A DNA stretch of 64,000 bases from Fragum whitleyi (Eukaryota; Mollusca; Bivalvia; Cardiida; Cardiidae), in contig OX411543.1 in the NCBI GenBank assembly GCA_948146395.1, positions 34,677,058-34,741,057 on the forward strand, read 5' to 3'. Under the pieces are notes generated by a model that did no database searches, had not been told where the DNA came from, and was given only the letters and a program-made list of their open reading frames with translations. Shown here piece by piece: positions 32,565 through 45,003 of this stretch (position 1 is the first letter of the stretch; every line of letters begins with the position of its first letter). The position numbers and the translations under genes were made by a program.

Positions 32565-32830
32565 TATGCAACGTCATCCTTAGCGGGACCGTTGATGTTT
32601 GTGACGTCATATAAACCCACGTGAAAAATGACGCGCTTTCATGGCTGCGCCCGTATTATTCCCGAGGTCTATTCCGTAGAATCGCCGAGGGTTCCCGATT
32701 GCCGTTTCAACGTACATGACGTCACTTGTGTCGCGCCGGAAATAATAAACCAAATACCGTTCATGCTGTATAAGGGCCGTACCTGTTTGCCGTGTTGGGG
32801 AGCTACACGTTGACGTAAAGCATGTGACCT
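32565..32830. other. CpG-rich segment, function unknown
   Basis: About 260 bp markedly richer in G+C and CpG than the surroundings, with two TGACGTCA (CRE-like) sites (about 32602 and 32719) and CACGTG at 32619. A 75-codon minus-strand frame and a 61-codon plus-strand frame overlap in it. Could be a regulatory region or a GC-rich repeat; the sequence does not decide. Confidence 0.35.
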
Positions 32831-32973
32831 TCAAATTTAAGGAAATTCATAGAGACTTTTTGTCACCGATTCTTTTTTCAAATGACAATTTTTGCGATAC
32901 ATATTTATTCGACAGGAGGGAAAAAATGTGAAAATCTAAATGTGTAAAGTTTTATGTTTACTCCGTGTAGTTA

Positions 32974-33362
32974 CAGTTAAGATCATCATACCTCACACGC
33001 CGCTTACTCAAAACCATTCTATCGATCGTTCAGTACGGCATCCATTCATTCTTAATATCCATTCAAAACAATCTCTCATGACATTCATCATGATCCGAAA
33101 AAAAAACTCAAAATGCTCCATAAGTTTAGTCAAATCTCTACACTCATTCAATTATTTCATTGGCTGACGTAAATTCGGGAATTGATGTTGGTCATTAAGC
33201 GTACTTACAAAATAGAAAATTTATTTTATCAAACGGTTGTAAAAGAATATCGCTAATTTTGTTCAAATTCTGTTACATCCCTTTAGTATCATTTGAAAAC
33301 GTTCAGCACACTCATTCAACTTCAATATATAATCACCTTGTCAATTGCACAATATTTAAAAG
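32974..33362. mobile_element. MITE-1 copy, inverted, TA on the left
   Basis: TA at 32972-32973, then CAGTTAAGATCATCATACCT. Right end ATCACCTTGTCAATTGCACA with AATATTTAA. Landmarks AAAACCATTCTATCGATCGT and CATCCATTCATTCTTAATAT. Confidence 0.82.
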
Positions 33363-35094
33363 TGTGGACATTGCTTCTTTCAAGAAATTATAAGTGTGTC
33401 CATCGCATAGTCTGAATACAGGCAAAACATTTCTCTTTTTTCTTCTATTTGTTGTATGACAAACTCTGTGCAATCGAATTGAAACAAATATGATGGTCGT
33501 TCTTATCTTGAAAGAACAAGCTATTTGTTTTCTATTGAAGCCATTTTTTTCTTTAACCTTGAACATATGCAAATTTCGGGAAATTTCTTCTTATTCCACC
33601 AATATTAGCTGTTCTAGCTTCCAGAGAAAGATTCCTTGAGTTGTACCTCCGGTTGACCTCCCCTGTGACAAATCTCTGATTCAAATCTTCATTTTAGGGG
33701 GTCCCCATGTGGTCCCTTTGAATGACGGGTCAAACGTTCCGATAGTTTCAAAGAATAATACGTATGCGGGACAGGTTTCCAGGGATATTTCTAAATATAT
33801 ACCAAATTGGACTTAAAACATGAAAGCGTCGCAGACAACCACATGATCCTATGGGAGTTATTTGTCCTATAACATTTCTTGTCGCCTTTCTAAATACAAT
33901 AAAGTTTATTCCCAGTCGGAAGTTCAGTTTGCAGACTAGCCAAGTGACAAGCTATTGTCAACCATATAAAACGGAAATAGGATGTTGATTGGCACTCAAT
34001 GGATAGTAATAAATCAGGTTCTTGGCGGGTCATTGCTCACAGGTTTGTTCCCTTAACAAACTGCAGCCCAGGTGCTTAAAGGTAGTAAGTGTCGATACCC
34101 TGTATGGTTACTTACGTCTTTTTAAACCGGGAAGTCGATATAGTCATTGAGTTCATTTGTAGCAAATACCCATGTTTTTTTCGTAATGAATACAATCTTA
34201 TCAATGGGAAACACGTGACTCATTTGAACCGATTAAACTTCCATTTTGTATAGACCAGCCCAGTTTTTTGCTTTCTAGAATCACTTTACAAACGGTACGA
34301 GTGATTTCACGTAGCATTCTATTCGACGCGTCCAACGGAAAAAAAGACCGCATGCATATATATTCAGTATAGTGCGGTTTTATTGACTTGAATCTGACCC
34401 CTGCTATTTAGATAAATAAAAATCTGATCATTCCTTCTCGGCTTTGCACGTGCTTTCATAGGAATGAAGAACAAACGATATTGAATGTATTATACATTTT
34501 GTTAATTGATGGAATCACTCGGTAATTGTTTTTTAAGCATTTTTTTTTTCCACAGAGGTCAATTTCGGGTCAAATTATCCAGGCTATACACACATTTAAA
34601 GAAAGCTATCTGAATCAGTAGATAAAAGTTGATGTACATGTACATTGTATTTGTTACTTGAATATATTCAGAGGGAAGATAAACAGCTCTAGTTTCAGAA
34701 AATCCAGATTCAAAAACTTTCGATCAACTATCGATTTTCGTGTATCAGATTTGGTTTACCGACACTGTTCGCGATTTCTCTTTTTATAAACTTGTACAAC
34801 GAAAGTTTGGCGGGGTTGGACACTAACTTCTGTGAGTAAGGGTCCATTTGGACTCCAAACTTATGAAATCAGGGAGTCCAAGTAACGAGTACTGGCGACG
34901 AATAATTGTAAAAGAGAAGAAATTGCTTGCTACAAGCAATTTCTTATTTTCAACAACAATTCCTCAAAAATGTTAAGGTGGATTTCTTTCAAAGTGACTT
35001 TTAAATGGAAGAGATGTTATCTGCAAAAAATTGATTATAGATACGATCTTATATTTTGACAGAGGGATTGAACAGGAAATTATCCTGCTCATTT
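33363..35094. other. probable intron, nothing firmly recognised
   Basis: A single sequence resembling a GTGACC-MITE end (TGGTCCCTTTGAATGACGGG, about 33711) is seen without a partner. A CCCAGTCGGAAGTTCAGTTTGC stretch near 33911 resembles 35532-35550. Otherwise nothing. Confidence 0.4.
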
Positions 35095-35170
35095 GTTTAT
35101 TTAAAAACTCTCAAAGGAGACCGCCGGAATCCTTCCTTGCTAAATAAAGGAGTCTTGTCTTGTCTTGAAA
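35095..35170 (+). mobile_element. possible 3' end of a retroposon, (GTCTT)n tail
   Basis: CCTTGCTAAATAAAGGAGTC followed by TTGTCTTGTCTTG: an AATAAA signal and a short microsatellite tail, the usual 3' terminus of many LINEs. The body is not identifiable. Confidence 0.4.
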
Positions 35171-36062
35171 ATAAGGCATTCCCGACTCCAAGGCATTTCT
35201 AAGTGTTCTACCCTGTTATAGCGGTCCTTTCACACGGGTCATATTTGCCTAGGAGACATGTCCATCATTGTTTAATATAGGAACAAAAATTTGGAAAGCC
35301 GACAAAGGTTAAACAGTTTTCTTTCCTAAAAGATGATATAATCGTCGAAAGTGGAGTGTGACAATTCAGTCTATAGAAATTGCAAGGTGTGTTATTTTCG
35401 CTTGCAGAATTATTTTTACGTCAACTAAACTTGGCTAAGAACAGTTGACGAGGGTACTTTTCGCTACAACAACTGAAACAGACACATTTTTATTTGACAG
35501 GCTTAAACGATTTCAGAAAGATGTTCCAACTCCGGAAGTTCAGTCTGCAACTTCGTTAATTAACAATTTGATCTGCTGTATTAAACGGAAATGAAATTCT
35601 GACGGGTTCTTTCTTCGTGGAATTCAATTGAAAGAGTTCTGGGTAGGTCGATGCACATGGATTACAACTGTTAACACTACCGTCGCAAATTGAGGAAATT
35701 CTATCCTTTTTTTGCCCCGAGATTATGGAACTTTTCATCATTCTCAAACGAAACTTTTCTCAACCTTGGAATTTAAATAAATGTATGAACATTAAAGATA
35801 ATATCAATAAGTTGTTATTTATAACAATTTATTAATATTATCTTTATGTACCTTCATGTATTAAAGTGTTACAGTAGGATTAAAGCGTCAACCTCAATTT
35901 GAAATATGAAAAAAAAGTTGAAAATGAGAAAAGTTTCATGATTTCCTGATTGTATGTGTGATTGTACTCACTTTTAATTCGTTAGCTAAAACTTAGATCA
36001 ATGATTCATTCCTGTGTTCGGGTAAGCCATCTATTTTCTTCACCGGTCAAGTTTCAACACTT
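35171..36062. other. probable intron, nothing recognised
   Basis: No gene or repeat supported. Confidence 0.45.
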
Positions 36063-36065
36063 CTG

Positions 36066-37252
36066 GGGCCTGTTTTACTAAGCATCGTACGATTATTTTT
36101 TGCGTAAGTCAAACCTTAAAGTTGCTTCTGCAGTAGTTACCAACTATGAAATTCTGCCATGCATCATCTCATTGGAGTCGTCTTCTTAAGACGATTCAAA
36201 TGAGATATTGCAACACAAAATCAAACAATGAATGAAAACGTCAGGTACGATTTTCGATTTTGACTTACGATAATTTTTAGCTCGGCTGTTTTCGGAGAGA
36301 ACCCGAGGTATTGCTATAGCCTTGGTCTCGTCGTAGTTGTCGTCGTCGTTGTCGTCGTCGTCGTCGTGCGAAAACTTTGACATTTTTGTGATATCATTTG
36401 AATGGTAAGTGATTGGGCTTTCATATTCCACATGATGATTTGCTGGGACAAGGATTTCTGTTGGTACCAAATTCAAGGTCATCAGTCAAGGTCTTCTCAA
36501 GGTCAAACTTGTGAAAAAATGCAAAAAAATGACAATTGCCATAACTTTTGAATGTTAAGTAATAGAGTCTTCATATTTCACATGATGATTGCCTGGGACA
36601 AGGCCTTTCTGTTGTTACCAATTTCAAGGTCATCTTTCAAGGTCATTTTTCAAGGTCAAATTTGTAAAAAAATGCAAAAAAATTGACATTTTGCGATTAC
36701 TTTTGAATGGTTAGTGATAGGACCTTTTATTTTTCACATCATGATTGCTTTGAACAAGGCTTTTCTGTTGGTACCAAGTTCTAGGTCATCAGTCAAGGTT
36801 AAGGTCATTTTTCAAGGTCAAACTTGTGAAAAAATGCAAAAACTGACATATTGCAAAATTACTTTCAAATGGTATGTGATAGGGTCTTCATAATTCACAT
36901 GATGATTGCCTGGGACAAGCACTGTCTGTTGGTACTAAGTTCAAGGCCATCAATCAAGGTCAAGGTCATTTTTCAAGGTCAAATTTGTGATAAAATACAA
37001 AATCTTTTTGTGATATCTCTGGTTCTACTGAAGGCATTCACAGGAAACTTGGCACACTTATTTACCATACAAAGGGCAACATTTTCTTTCAAGGGTGATA
37101 ATTTTTTAAACATTTTTTTTGCAAATTATGCCCCTTTTTCTACTTAGTTTTTCACCATCCATTAGTTTTTTTACAATCCAGCACTTACAGCCGAGCGTTG
37201 GCACCCGTAGGCGGTGCTCTTTTTTTCGTAAGAAATTTAATAAAATGGGCCC
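36066..37252. mobile_element. GGGCCTG-family MITE split by a pearl/HINE-like element
   Basis: Left part 36066-36278 (GGGCCTGTTTTACTAAGCAT; hairpin GAGTCGTCTTCTTAAGACGATTC) and right part 37220-37252 (TCGTAAGAAATTTAATAAAA TGGGCCC, broken for length). Together they rebuild the 22877-23117 type. CTG precedes the left end (36063-36065), while CGG follows the right end, one base different from a perfect duplication. Confidence 0.85.
36279..37219 (+). mobile_element. 941-bp pearl/HINE-like Helentron-associated element with ~150-bp tandem core
   Basis: Begins AGCTCGGCTGTTTTCGGAGA and ends with ACAGCCGAGCG followed by the hairpin GCACCCGTAGGCGGTGCTC, so short inverted sub-termini AGCTCGGCTGT/ACAGCCGAGC are present. 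Next to the 5' end is a (GTC)n run (36328-36367). The core has four tandem units marked by TTCACATGATGATTGCCTGG, CTGTTGGTACCAAGTTC, AAGGTCA repeats and TTGTGAAAAAATGCAAAAA. It sits between T residues in the host MITE, as Helentron-type elements do. No open frame for Rep/helicase, so non-autonomous. Confidence 0.82.
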
Positions 37253-38048
37253 CGGTGTTTTAAGGGGACCGAATTTATAATATTGAGAGTTAGAAGGCCT
37301 ATTGATATTCTCCAGACAGGCTTGGTTGACTAAATAACCTACTCTTCATATATATAGTGATATATATTTTAACGTATATTACCAAGAACCAGGTGCTGAT
37401 TATGTACACTGTCAATGAGAAAGGGTTAGTTGCCTTTTTCTTTTTAATTATAATTTAAACAAATCACAAATTTCCCGTCACTGTAGAAAAACAGCAACTC
37501 GAAAGAATATAAACGTATTTTCTCAATTTATTAAATAAGACGAAAACAACTGTACCATTAGCAACTGGTTCTTACTCTATCATCTTTTGTGTAGCAATTG
37601 TTTTACGGTTTGTATTGTTTTAATCATGTAAGTCTCTTATAATTCTATATGTGAATGGTCATGTACTTTTTAATGTTTGTATAAATGTTTGTAAATGATG
37701 TACATGAATGAGACTATAATAAAGATATATATATATATATCATCTAAGAGGCACACTGTGAAAACTTTACCAAAATGAGAAATCGATTGAAATTTCAAGC
37801 ACAGAGTAATTAATTATATAAAACATTTTTAGCAGTAGTAGATGGTTCAAGTTCCATTGCATTGTGCGATGTGGAAGTTTTGTTACATGTAATCCAATTT
37901 CTGTAAGATATGATAAAAGATTGTTCAATCTCTCGATATCACTGGAAGGGAATTTTTAAATTTATTCTGAATTAAAAGTATAAATATTCGCAACTAAAAG
38001 GATGCGACCATGATTCAAGACTAAAATGTTAAATAGATAGAAAGAAAA
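37253..38048. other. probable intron with a possible LINE 3' end
   Basis: About 37560-37742 ends TGAGACTATAATAAAGATAT followed by (AT)n, like a LINE 3' terminus, but no coding part is present. A tetranucleotide/trinucleotide run of AAAT and AAT follows at 38056-38111. Confidence 0.4.
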
Positions 38049-38055
38049 CAAAAAA

Positions 38056-38111
38056 GAAAATGAATAAATAAATAAATAAAATAAATAAATAATAATAATA
38101 ATAATAATAAT
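38056..38111 (+). repeat. (AAAT)n/(AAT)n microsatellite
   Basis: Runs of AATAAATAAATAAATAAAAT and then AATAATAATAATAATAAT. Confidence 0.9.
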
Positions 38112-39019
38112 CCAATAAACGAAGGAAAAATCGACAACTGAGAGCTTATGATATTTTTTCTTTAATGATTCGAAATTCAAATGAAAATATGACTCATCAC
38201 GCACATATGGCTATCCGAAATTCCGAAAATGATATCTAAAAAAGATTTTTTTACAGTAGAGGCCAATCAAAGATCGCATTTCTTAAATTCTTACATGTTT
38301 ATAGGAAGATGAAATGATCATTCCAGAATCAGAAATTCAGCCAGATACGATGACTCAGACTATCTTTAGACTGCCCAATCTGCGCAATCTGGATAGGTTG
38401 ACATTAAATTCACTACCCAAATGTTCCCTTTTCGTCCGAAGGGTTGACATATGTATAAATAAAGCGTTTCTGTCAATGAGCGAAAAGACAAAACGACACA
38501 ATCAGTCAGATATATGTCAATAACCAATTAGGTCGACAATTCAAACAATGACAAATAAGGCAATCTCGTAATTGACTTTACCGAAAAGCAATAAAAAACA
38601 AATATAAAAAAGCGAACCGTTTAGGTAATTATTGACGATAACGGTTTTTGTTCTTAGAACCAATTCTATTTAGAATATTTTAAGCAATTATAGCATATTA
38701 TAGTCAAACTTTTCTTAGCGGCCACCTGAATTCAACAAGCAACCTGCCTTACGCAAGCGGCCACCGAGTTCCCAAATGAACCAAATGCACTGAAAATGAC
38801 CTGTATAAAGCAAGCAACTGCCTTAAGAAAGCACTTTTTGAACGTCCCTTGGGTGTTTGCATAAGACAGGTTTGACTGTAAATACAAACACAACAACTGT
38901 ATCATAATTTTCATAGTCTTTATCTTTTCAACTGATTGTACATCGCAACTGCAAAGAAAAATCTTTATTTGTCACGCTTTATGGAGGCCATATACAAAAA
39001 TATACGCGAAATATGAGAT

Positions 39020-39270
39020 ATTTCATTACCTCCCTTTAATAGAAAAATTCTACGAACTGTTCTGTTAACAAATCTATGTTTCTTCATGGACCAATCGGAC
39101 GCTTCTAATAACGACATCTAATGTTCTCGTAAAACGCCAAACGTTTTCGGGAGTATTTTGAATAGTTGAATGAGTATTTGGAATGCTTGAATGCATCACT
39201 TAGCAAGTGATTTAGAGTGGTTATAAACGAAATGAAATACAATCTAGACATGTGATTAGCTGTAGTGGAT
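39020..39270. mobile_element. MITE-1 right-half remnant in duplication copy A
   Basis: TTTCATTACCTCCCTTTAAT, TGGACCAATCGGACGCTTCT, GTATTTGGAATGCTTGAATG and GATTTAGAGTGGTTATAAAC follow the MITE-1 order at moderate divergence. Its counterpart is about 42615-42850. Confidence 0.7.
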
Positions 39271-39840
39271 AATATTTATATTGCAATTGCTAAGATCTTA
39301 GTCCCCCCCCCCCAATGAATTAGATTGAAGCTATATAAATCGAATACGGTATTGTGACTTGTGATTACAATACATTTGTATACAATCTACGAGTCAAAAT
39401 AACGTATTTTACTTATATCTGTCAACGTCAAGTTTCAGTTATTTTTGAGTATCGCAATTGATAGATCGTACCTGAAATTGATTGACCAATCAGATGATTC
39501 ATTTTGTCTTGATGTCATTGTTGTATTCAGTCATTTCCCGCCATTTTGTTTTCAGCCACTTACGTGCATCGACAACTTAAACGTTGTGACCCCCTTCCGT
39601 ATTTTTCTCTCATGGGACAACTTAAAGAAAAACCAATGATCCCTTGCAAATGCAGGACGGACAGTACTTAATTAACCATAAAATAGTATGAATATAGAGA
39701 CACTAGACTGTATTATTTCCGCTAACATGTTTTGGAAGTTATTTGTTTTCTTCTGACGTCCTGGGGCATTATTCTTTACAATTGATGAATTGCTGGGCCA
39801 GCTGCTTGACCTCGGTCTCGATTCAGTCCTCAGTTACAAT

Positions 39841-40102
39841 GTGACCGTCATTGGAAAAGAGACCATCTGGATAGCGCGTAAAGTGTCGACCCCAGTCAGA
39901 CTGCGCGTACTGCGCAGCCTGACTTCGGTCGAAACTTTTAGCAATGTGCTTATTTTCTGAATCTAAAATGATCAATCTACCTTCCAGCGTAAGAATTTTT
40001 GAAGTGCGACCTCTGTTTGACAAATACTGGACCCAATCTCTTTTTCAAATATTCATTTTAAAAAAAAGTTCTGAGATGGTCCCTTTTCGCATGACAGGTC
40101 AC
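39841..40102. mobile_element. GTGACC MITE in duplication copy A
   Basis: Ends GTGACCGTCATTGGAAAAGA and CTTTTCGCATGACAGGTCAC. Centre TCAGACTGCGCGTACTGCGC. Close to 9081-9340. Confidence 0.82.
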
Positions 40103-41003
40103 AAATACGAAATATATCTGCAAATGATATGGTCACAGCAATGAAACAAACAGGAAATCCTTGTAATAACGGTGTTTCAATTTACGAAAATAATTCAAAT
40201 ATTATGGCTGAAAATGTCAGAGTTCAAAATTCATCTCTTTATACTTAACTTTTGATTATGCAACTTTTTTTGAAAGGCAGCATCGGACTGATAATCACAG
40301 AACGTTGTTTGGTTATTTAATCTAAGCGCTAAAAGCTCTGAAAGCCTAGTTTATAAAGAGGCAAGGTGACATTTGAAGGCATGCACTCCAATTTTTTTAA
40401 TATTTTAGCAAGGCTTTTTTAAGGCGAGGAAACCAAGGGTTCCATTTACCTATGGGGATCGTAAGCCATATTCCGAACTCACTTCAAAGGAAAAATGTCG
40501 AACGGTATGCTCATGATATAGCGCTGAGTCCGCAAAAAAAACAACTAATTCTTAAGGTATAAATTACTACGCCTGATACCGCTTTGCAGAAAGGCGCAAC
40601 TCGCGTTTTCATAATTTTAGTTGAGTTGATTGGTTTGCTACTAGTCAGTAAATTTATCCTTTCGATCATTCCGTCCAACAATCGTAGTATCCTGGTTTTC
40701 TAGGGGCACAAGTTTATAGGCTCTTTCTTTTAATTGAATTGAATTCCATAAAGAAGTGGTATTTTACTGTGGGAACACAAGAAATTGATAGGGTCATTTT
40801 CTCCCTTTCCAACAATATGATCCACCCTATACTCATACCCCTTTATTTTTTAATTTCTTCCCTAGATATATATCAAATTACACTCATGTTAATGTATTGT
40901 GTGCAACCTGTTCCAAGTTGGTCCTGTCTAAAATTTTATTGTCTGTTTAAGATTTAAGGATTGTACAATGCTTAATTTTTTTCTAATTTAGATTTATCCA
41001 TTA

Positions 41004-41712
41004 CAAGACAACAAATTCTTAGGCAGCTCCAAGTTATAAAGGGTTGCAGATTACATACAATATGTGGGCAAATTAGTAAAATTTGTGGCAGAAAGGGTAG
41101 ATAATGTTAGGGAGAAAGGAGAAAGTGTTAGTAAGCAGCATTTTCTTCTTTTCCCAATTCGTCAAGATCAAATCTAAAAGTTATGTATCTTCCACACAGC
41201 AGTGATTTGGGCAGTCATAATTAAGAAAATATCTGGTATACATGATAAGGACAAAGTAAATAATCAAGGTTATGTTCCAGAAAATTGACCTCGTGTGTTG
41301 TTTCGTCTATTCAGTTCCCTCGCCTTCAGTACTATGAGTACTTTGAATTTAGCACAGCGAAGTGTTATGCAAGCACTGCGGTCAACAAAGTTGATGACGT
41401 ATACTAGACCTAATTTTTGCGGGCTCATGAGCACAAAAAAAGTTACATAGTACACACGTTGTTCGGTTTTTGATTCGATTATCTTTTTCCTATGCAATTT
41501 CCAGGATACTAGGTTGTTTTTTTATGGCCTGCTAAACCAGCCCAAAAATTGAACGGCATTATGCATGCTATTACTTCGAAAGATGTTTATTTCGTTTCAA
41601 ATGTTTTATTTGTAATTGAAACACAAAATATTGTCTTGCACCGGCGCGCGTCAAGGAACCAACTTGAAAGTGTGAAAATAACAAGAGTTGAACAATATAC
41701 ACATGAACATTA
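41004..41712. other. spacer between the duplication copies, nothing recognised
   Basis: Unique sequence between copy A and the MITE-1 insertion. Confidence 0.45.
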
Positions 41713-42055
41713 CAGTTAGGCACACTGTGAAATTGACACAATAAATGATTTTGGAATGGTTTTTGAATAAAATTTAATGAGTGTGTGGAGCAAATTTTCA
41801 GTAACATTTAATTGAGGTAATCCATTAATGCTAATTTTGTTCAAGATGAAAAAAATAGCAAAGTTTATTACCTCCCTTTAATAAAGTGTACGTAATTTTC
41901 TGTTGCGTGTCTTCGTGTACCAGTCAGACACTCTAAAATCCACACCAGCCAATAAAATCGTAAAACTATTTGATCGATTTTATTCAAACGTTGATCGATT
42001 GAACGATTTCGAAATTTTTTTCTAATTTCGATGCGTTTTTCATCGAATAGATGAT
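41713..42055. mobile_element. MITE-1 copy, truncated where duplication copy B begins
   Basis: TA at 41711-41712, then CAGTTAGGCACACTGTGAAA. The internal hairpin is at about 41814-41876. The sequence runs to GATCGATTTTATTCAAACGT and is cut before the right terminus, which is replaced by the start of copy B. Confidence 0.82.
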
Positions 42056-44504
42056 ATCGTATAAATAAAGCGTTCTGTCAATGAGCGAAAAGACAAAACG
42101 ACACAATCAGTCAGAAATGTGCCAATAACCAATTAGGTCTACAATTTAAACAATGACAAATAAGGCAATCGCGTAATTGACTTTACCGAAAAGCAATAAA
42201 AGACGAATATAAAAAAGTGAATCGTTTAGGTAATTATTGACGATAACGGTTTTTGTCCTTAGAACCAGTTCTGTTTTAGAATATTTTTAAGCAATTATAG
42301 CATATTATAGTCAAACTTCTCTTAGCGGCCACCTAAACTCAACAAGCAACCTGCTTTACGCAAGCGGCCACCGAGTTCACAAATGAACCAAGTGCACTGA
42401 AAATGACCTGTATTAAGCAAGCAACTGCCTAAAGAAAGCACTTTTTGAACGTCCCTTAGGTGCTTCCATAAGACAGGTTTGACTGTAAAATACAAACACG
42501 GCAACTGTATCATAGTTTTCATATTCTTTATCTACTGATTGTACATCGCAACTGCAAAAAAAAACTTTATTTGTTACGCTTTCTGGTGGCCATATAGAAA
42601 ATATACGCGAAATGTGAGATATTTCATTACCTCCCTTTAATAAAAAAAATCTACGGACTGTTCTGTAAACATATCTATGTTTCTTCATTGACCAATCGGA
42701 AGCTTCTATTAACAACATCTAATGTTCTCGTAAAATGCCGTACGTTTTCGGGAGTATTTTGAATATGTGAATGAGTATTTGGAATGCTTGAATGCAGAAC
42801 TTAGCAAGTGATTTAGACTGGTTATAATCGAAATGAAATTCAATCTACACTTCAATCTATCTATCAATGCAATTGCTAAGATCTTAGTTTCACCCCAATG
42901 AATAAGACTGAAGCTATATCCGCCAACGACAAGTTTCAGTTGTTTTTGAGTATCGCAATTGCTGGATCGTCCCTGAAATCGGTTGACCAATCAGATGATT
43001 CATTTTGGCTTGACGTCATTGTTGTACTTGGTCGTTTCCCGCCATTTTGTTTTCAGCCACTTATGTGCATCGACAACTTTAACGTTGTGACCCCTTCCGT
43101 ATTTTTCTTTCATTGGACAACTCATAGTAAAGTCAATGATCCCTTGCAAATGCAGGACGGACATTACTTAATTACCCAAAAAATAGTATTAATATAGAGA
43201 GACACTAGACTGTATTATTTCCGCTAACATGTTTTGGAAGTTATTTGTTTTCTTCTGACGTCATGTGGCATTATTCTTTACAATTGATGAATTGCTGGCC
43301 CTGCTGCTTGACCTCGGTCTCGATTCAGTCCTCAGTTACAATGTGACCGTCACGGGAAAAGAGACCATCTGGATAGCGCGTAAAGTGTCGACCCCAGTCA
43401 GACTGCGCGTTCGACGCAGACTGACTTCGGTCGAAACTTTTAGCAATGTGCTTATTTTCTGAATCTAAAATGATCAATCTACCTTCCAGCGTAAGAATTT
43501 TTGAAGTGCGACCTCTGTTTGACAAATACTGGACCCAATCTCTTTTTCAAATATTCATTTTAAAAAGTTCTGAGATGGTCCCTTTTCGCATGACAGGTCA
43601 CAAATACGAAATATATCTGCAAATGATATGGTCACAGCAATGAAACAAACAGGAAATCCTTGTAATAACGGTGTTTCAATTTACGAAAATAATTCAAATA
43701 TTATGGCTGAAAATGTCAGAGTTCAAAATTCATCTCTTTATATTTAACTTTTGATTATGCCACTTTTTTTTGAAAGGCAGCATCGGACTGATAATGACAG
43801 AACGTTGTTTGGTAATTTAATCAAAGCGCTAAAAGCTCTGAAAGCCTAGTTTATAAAGAGGCAAGGTGACATTTGAAGGCATGCACTCCATTTTTTTAAT
43901 ATTTTAGCAAGGCTTTTTTAAGGCGAGGAAACCAAGGGTTCCATTTACCTAAAGGGATCGTAAGCCATATTCCGAACTCACTTTAAAGGAAAAATGTCGA
44001 ACGGTATGCTCATGATATAGCGCTGAGTCCGCAAAAAAAACAACTAATTCTTAAGGTATAGATTACTACGCCTGATACCGCTTTGCAGAAAGGCGCAACC
44101 CGCGTTTTCATAATTTTAGTTGAGTTGATTGGTTTGCTACTAGTCAGTAAATTTATCCTTTCGATCATTCCGTCCAACAATCAAGGTATCCAGGTTTTCT
44201 AGGGGCACAAGTTTATAGGCTCTTTCTTTTTATTGAATTGAATTCCATAATGAAGTGGTATTTTACTGTGGGAACACAAGAAATTGATAGGGCCATTTTT
44301 TTTCCCTTTCCAACAATATGATCCACCCTATACTCATACCCCATTATTTTTTAATTTCTACCCTAGATATATATCAAATTACACTCATGTTAATGTATTG
44401 TGTGCAACCTGTTCCAAGTTGGTCCTGTCTAAAATTTTATTGTCTGTTTAAGATTTAAGGATTGCACAATGCTTAAATTTTTTCTAATTTAGATTTATCC
44501 ATTA
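42056..44504 (+). repeat. 2.5-kb direct duplication, copy B
   Basis: See copy A. Encloses a MITE-1 remnant (about 42615-42850) and a GTGACC MITE (43343-43601, ends GTGACCGTCACGGGAAAAGA and CTTTTCGCATGACAGGTCAC). The right end is at TTTAGATTTATCCATTA. Confidence 0.93.
43343..43601. mobile_element. GTGACC MITE in duplication copy B
   Basis: Duplicated with its host segment; it is closer in its left TIR (CGTCACGGGAAAAG) to 9081-9340 than copy A is. Confidence 0.82.
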
Positions 44505-44873
44505 TCCATTTCGAAAAATTGCTTCAATAGGGTTCATTAATTTTAGAGGCCAAATTCATATTTTGATTCTGATTTTAAAAAAAGTTTTATAATAAATCTA
44601 AGCTAAAAAAAACAGCAAATATATCTCAATTCAGTTTCGTACCAGTAAAGCTATATTTCCATTACAGGAGAGCCCGAAGACGGTCTATGCTGGCAATTGT
44701 ATTATTTATATCGTAGAAAATTACTTTGTAGGTCAAGTACTGACATTTATTTAGACATAAATTCGCCATTTATGCTAAATCTCATTCCCTTATCAGACAC
44801 TGTCCTTCAAAGAACTGTTTCACAAATAACTATATTTACATGTACATCGGATAATTCACAAGAGTATTGTACA
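44505..44873. other. nothing recognised
   Basis: AT-rich spacer. Confidence 0.45.
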
Positions 44874-45003
44874 TGTGAAACATCGTGAAATTGAAAAGTT
44901 TTATGATTTTGGAATGATTTAGGAATGAAATTAATTGAGTGTGATGAGCGAGTTTTGAAAAATTTTCAAGGGAGATAAAACATAACCGCTAATTTTGTCC
45001 ATT
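44874..45003. mobile_element. MITE-1 left-half fragment
   Basis: TGAAACATCGTGAAATTGAA, GATTTTGGAATGATTTAGGA, GAGTGTGATGAGCGAGTTTT and AACCGCTAATTTTGTCC; breaks off at the central hairpin. Confidence 0.8.

Larger units (their letters stand above)
38451..41003 (+). repeat. 2.5-kb direct duplication, copy A
   Basis: Co-linear with 42056-44504 from TATAAATAAAGCGTTTCTGT to TTTAGATTTATCCATTA, with scattered substitutions and small indels. Copy A has about 85 bp (around 39345-39425) missing from copy B. It contains a MITE-1 remnant (about 39020-39270) and a GTGACC MITE (39841-40102). No gene. Ends are not TG...CA, and no LTR or primer-binding site is evident. Confidence 0.93.

Noticed and set aside
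38451..44504. LTR retrotransposon with 2.5-kb LTRs
   Set aside because: The repeats do not start TG or end CA, the 1-kb spacer has no gag/pol, no primer-binding site or polypurine tract is seen, and both copies contain the same older MITEs.
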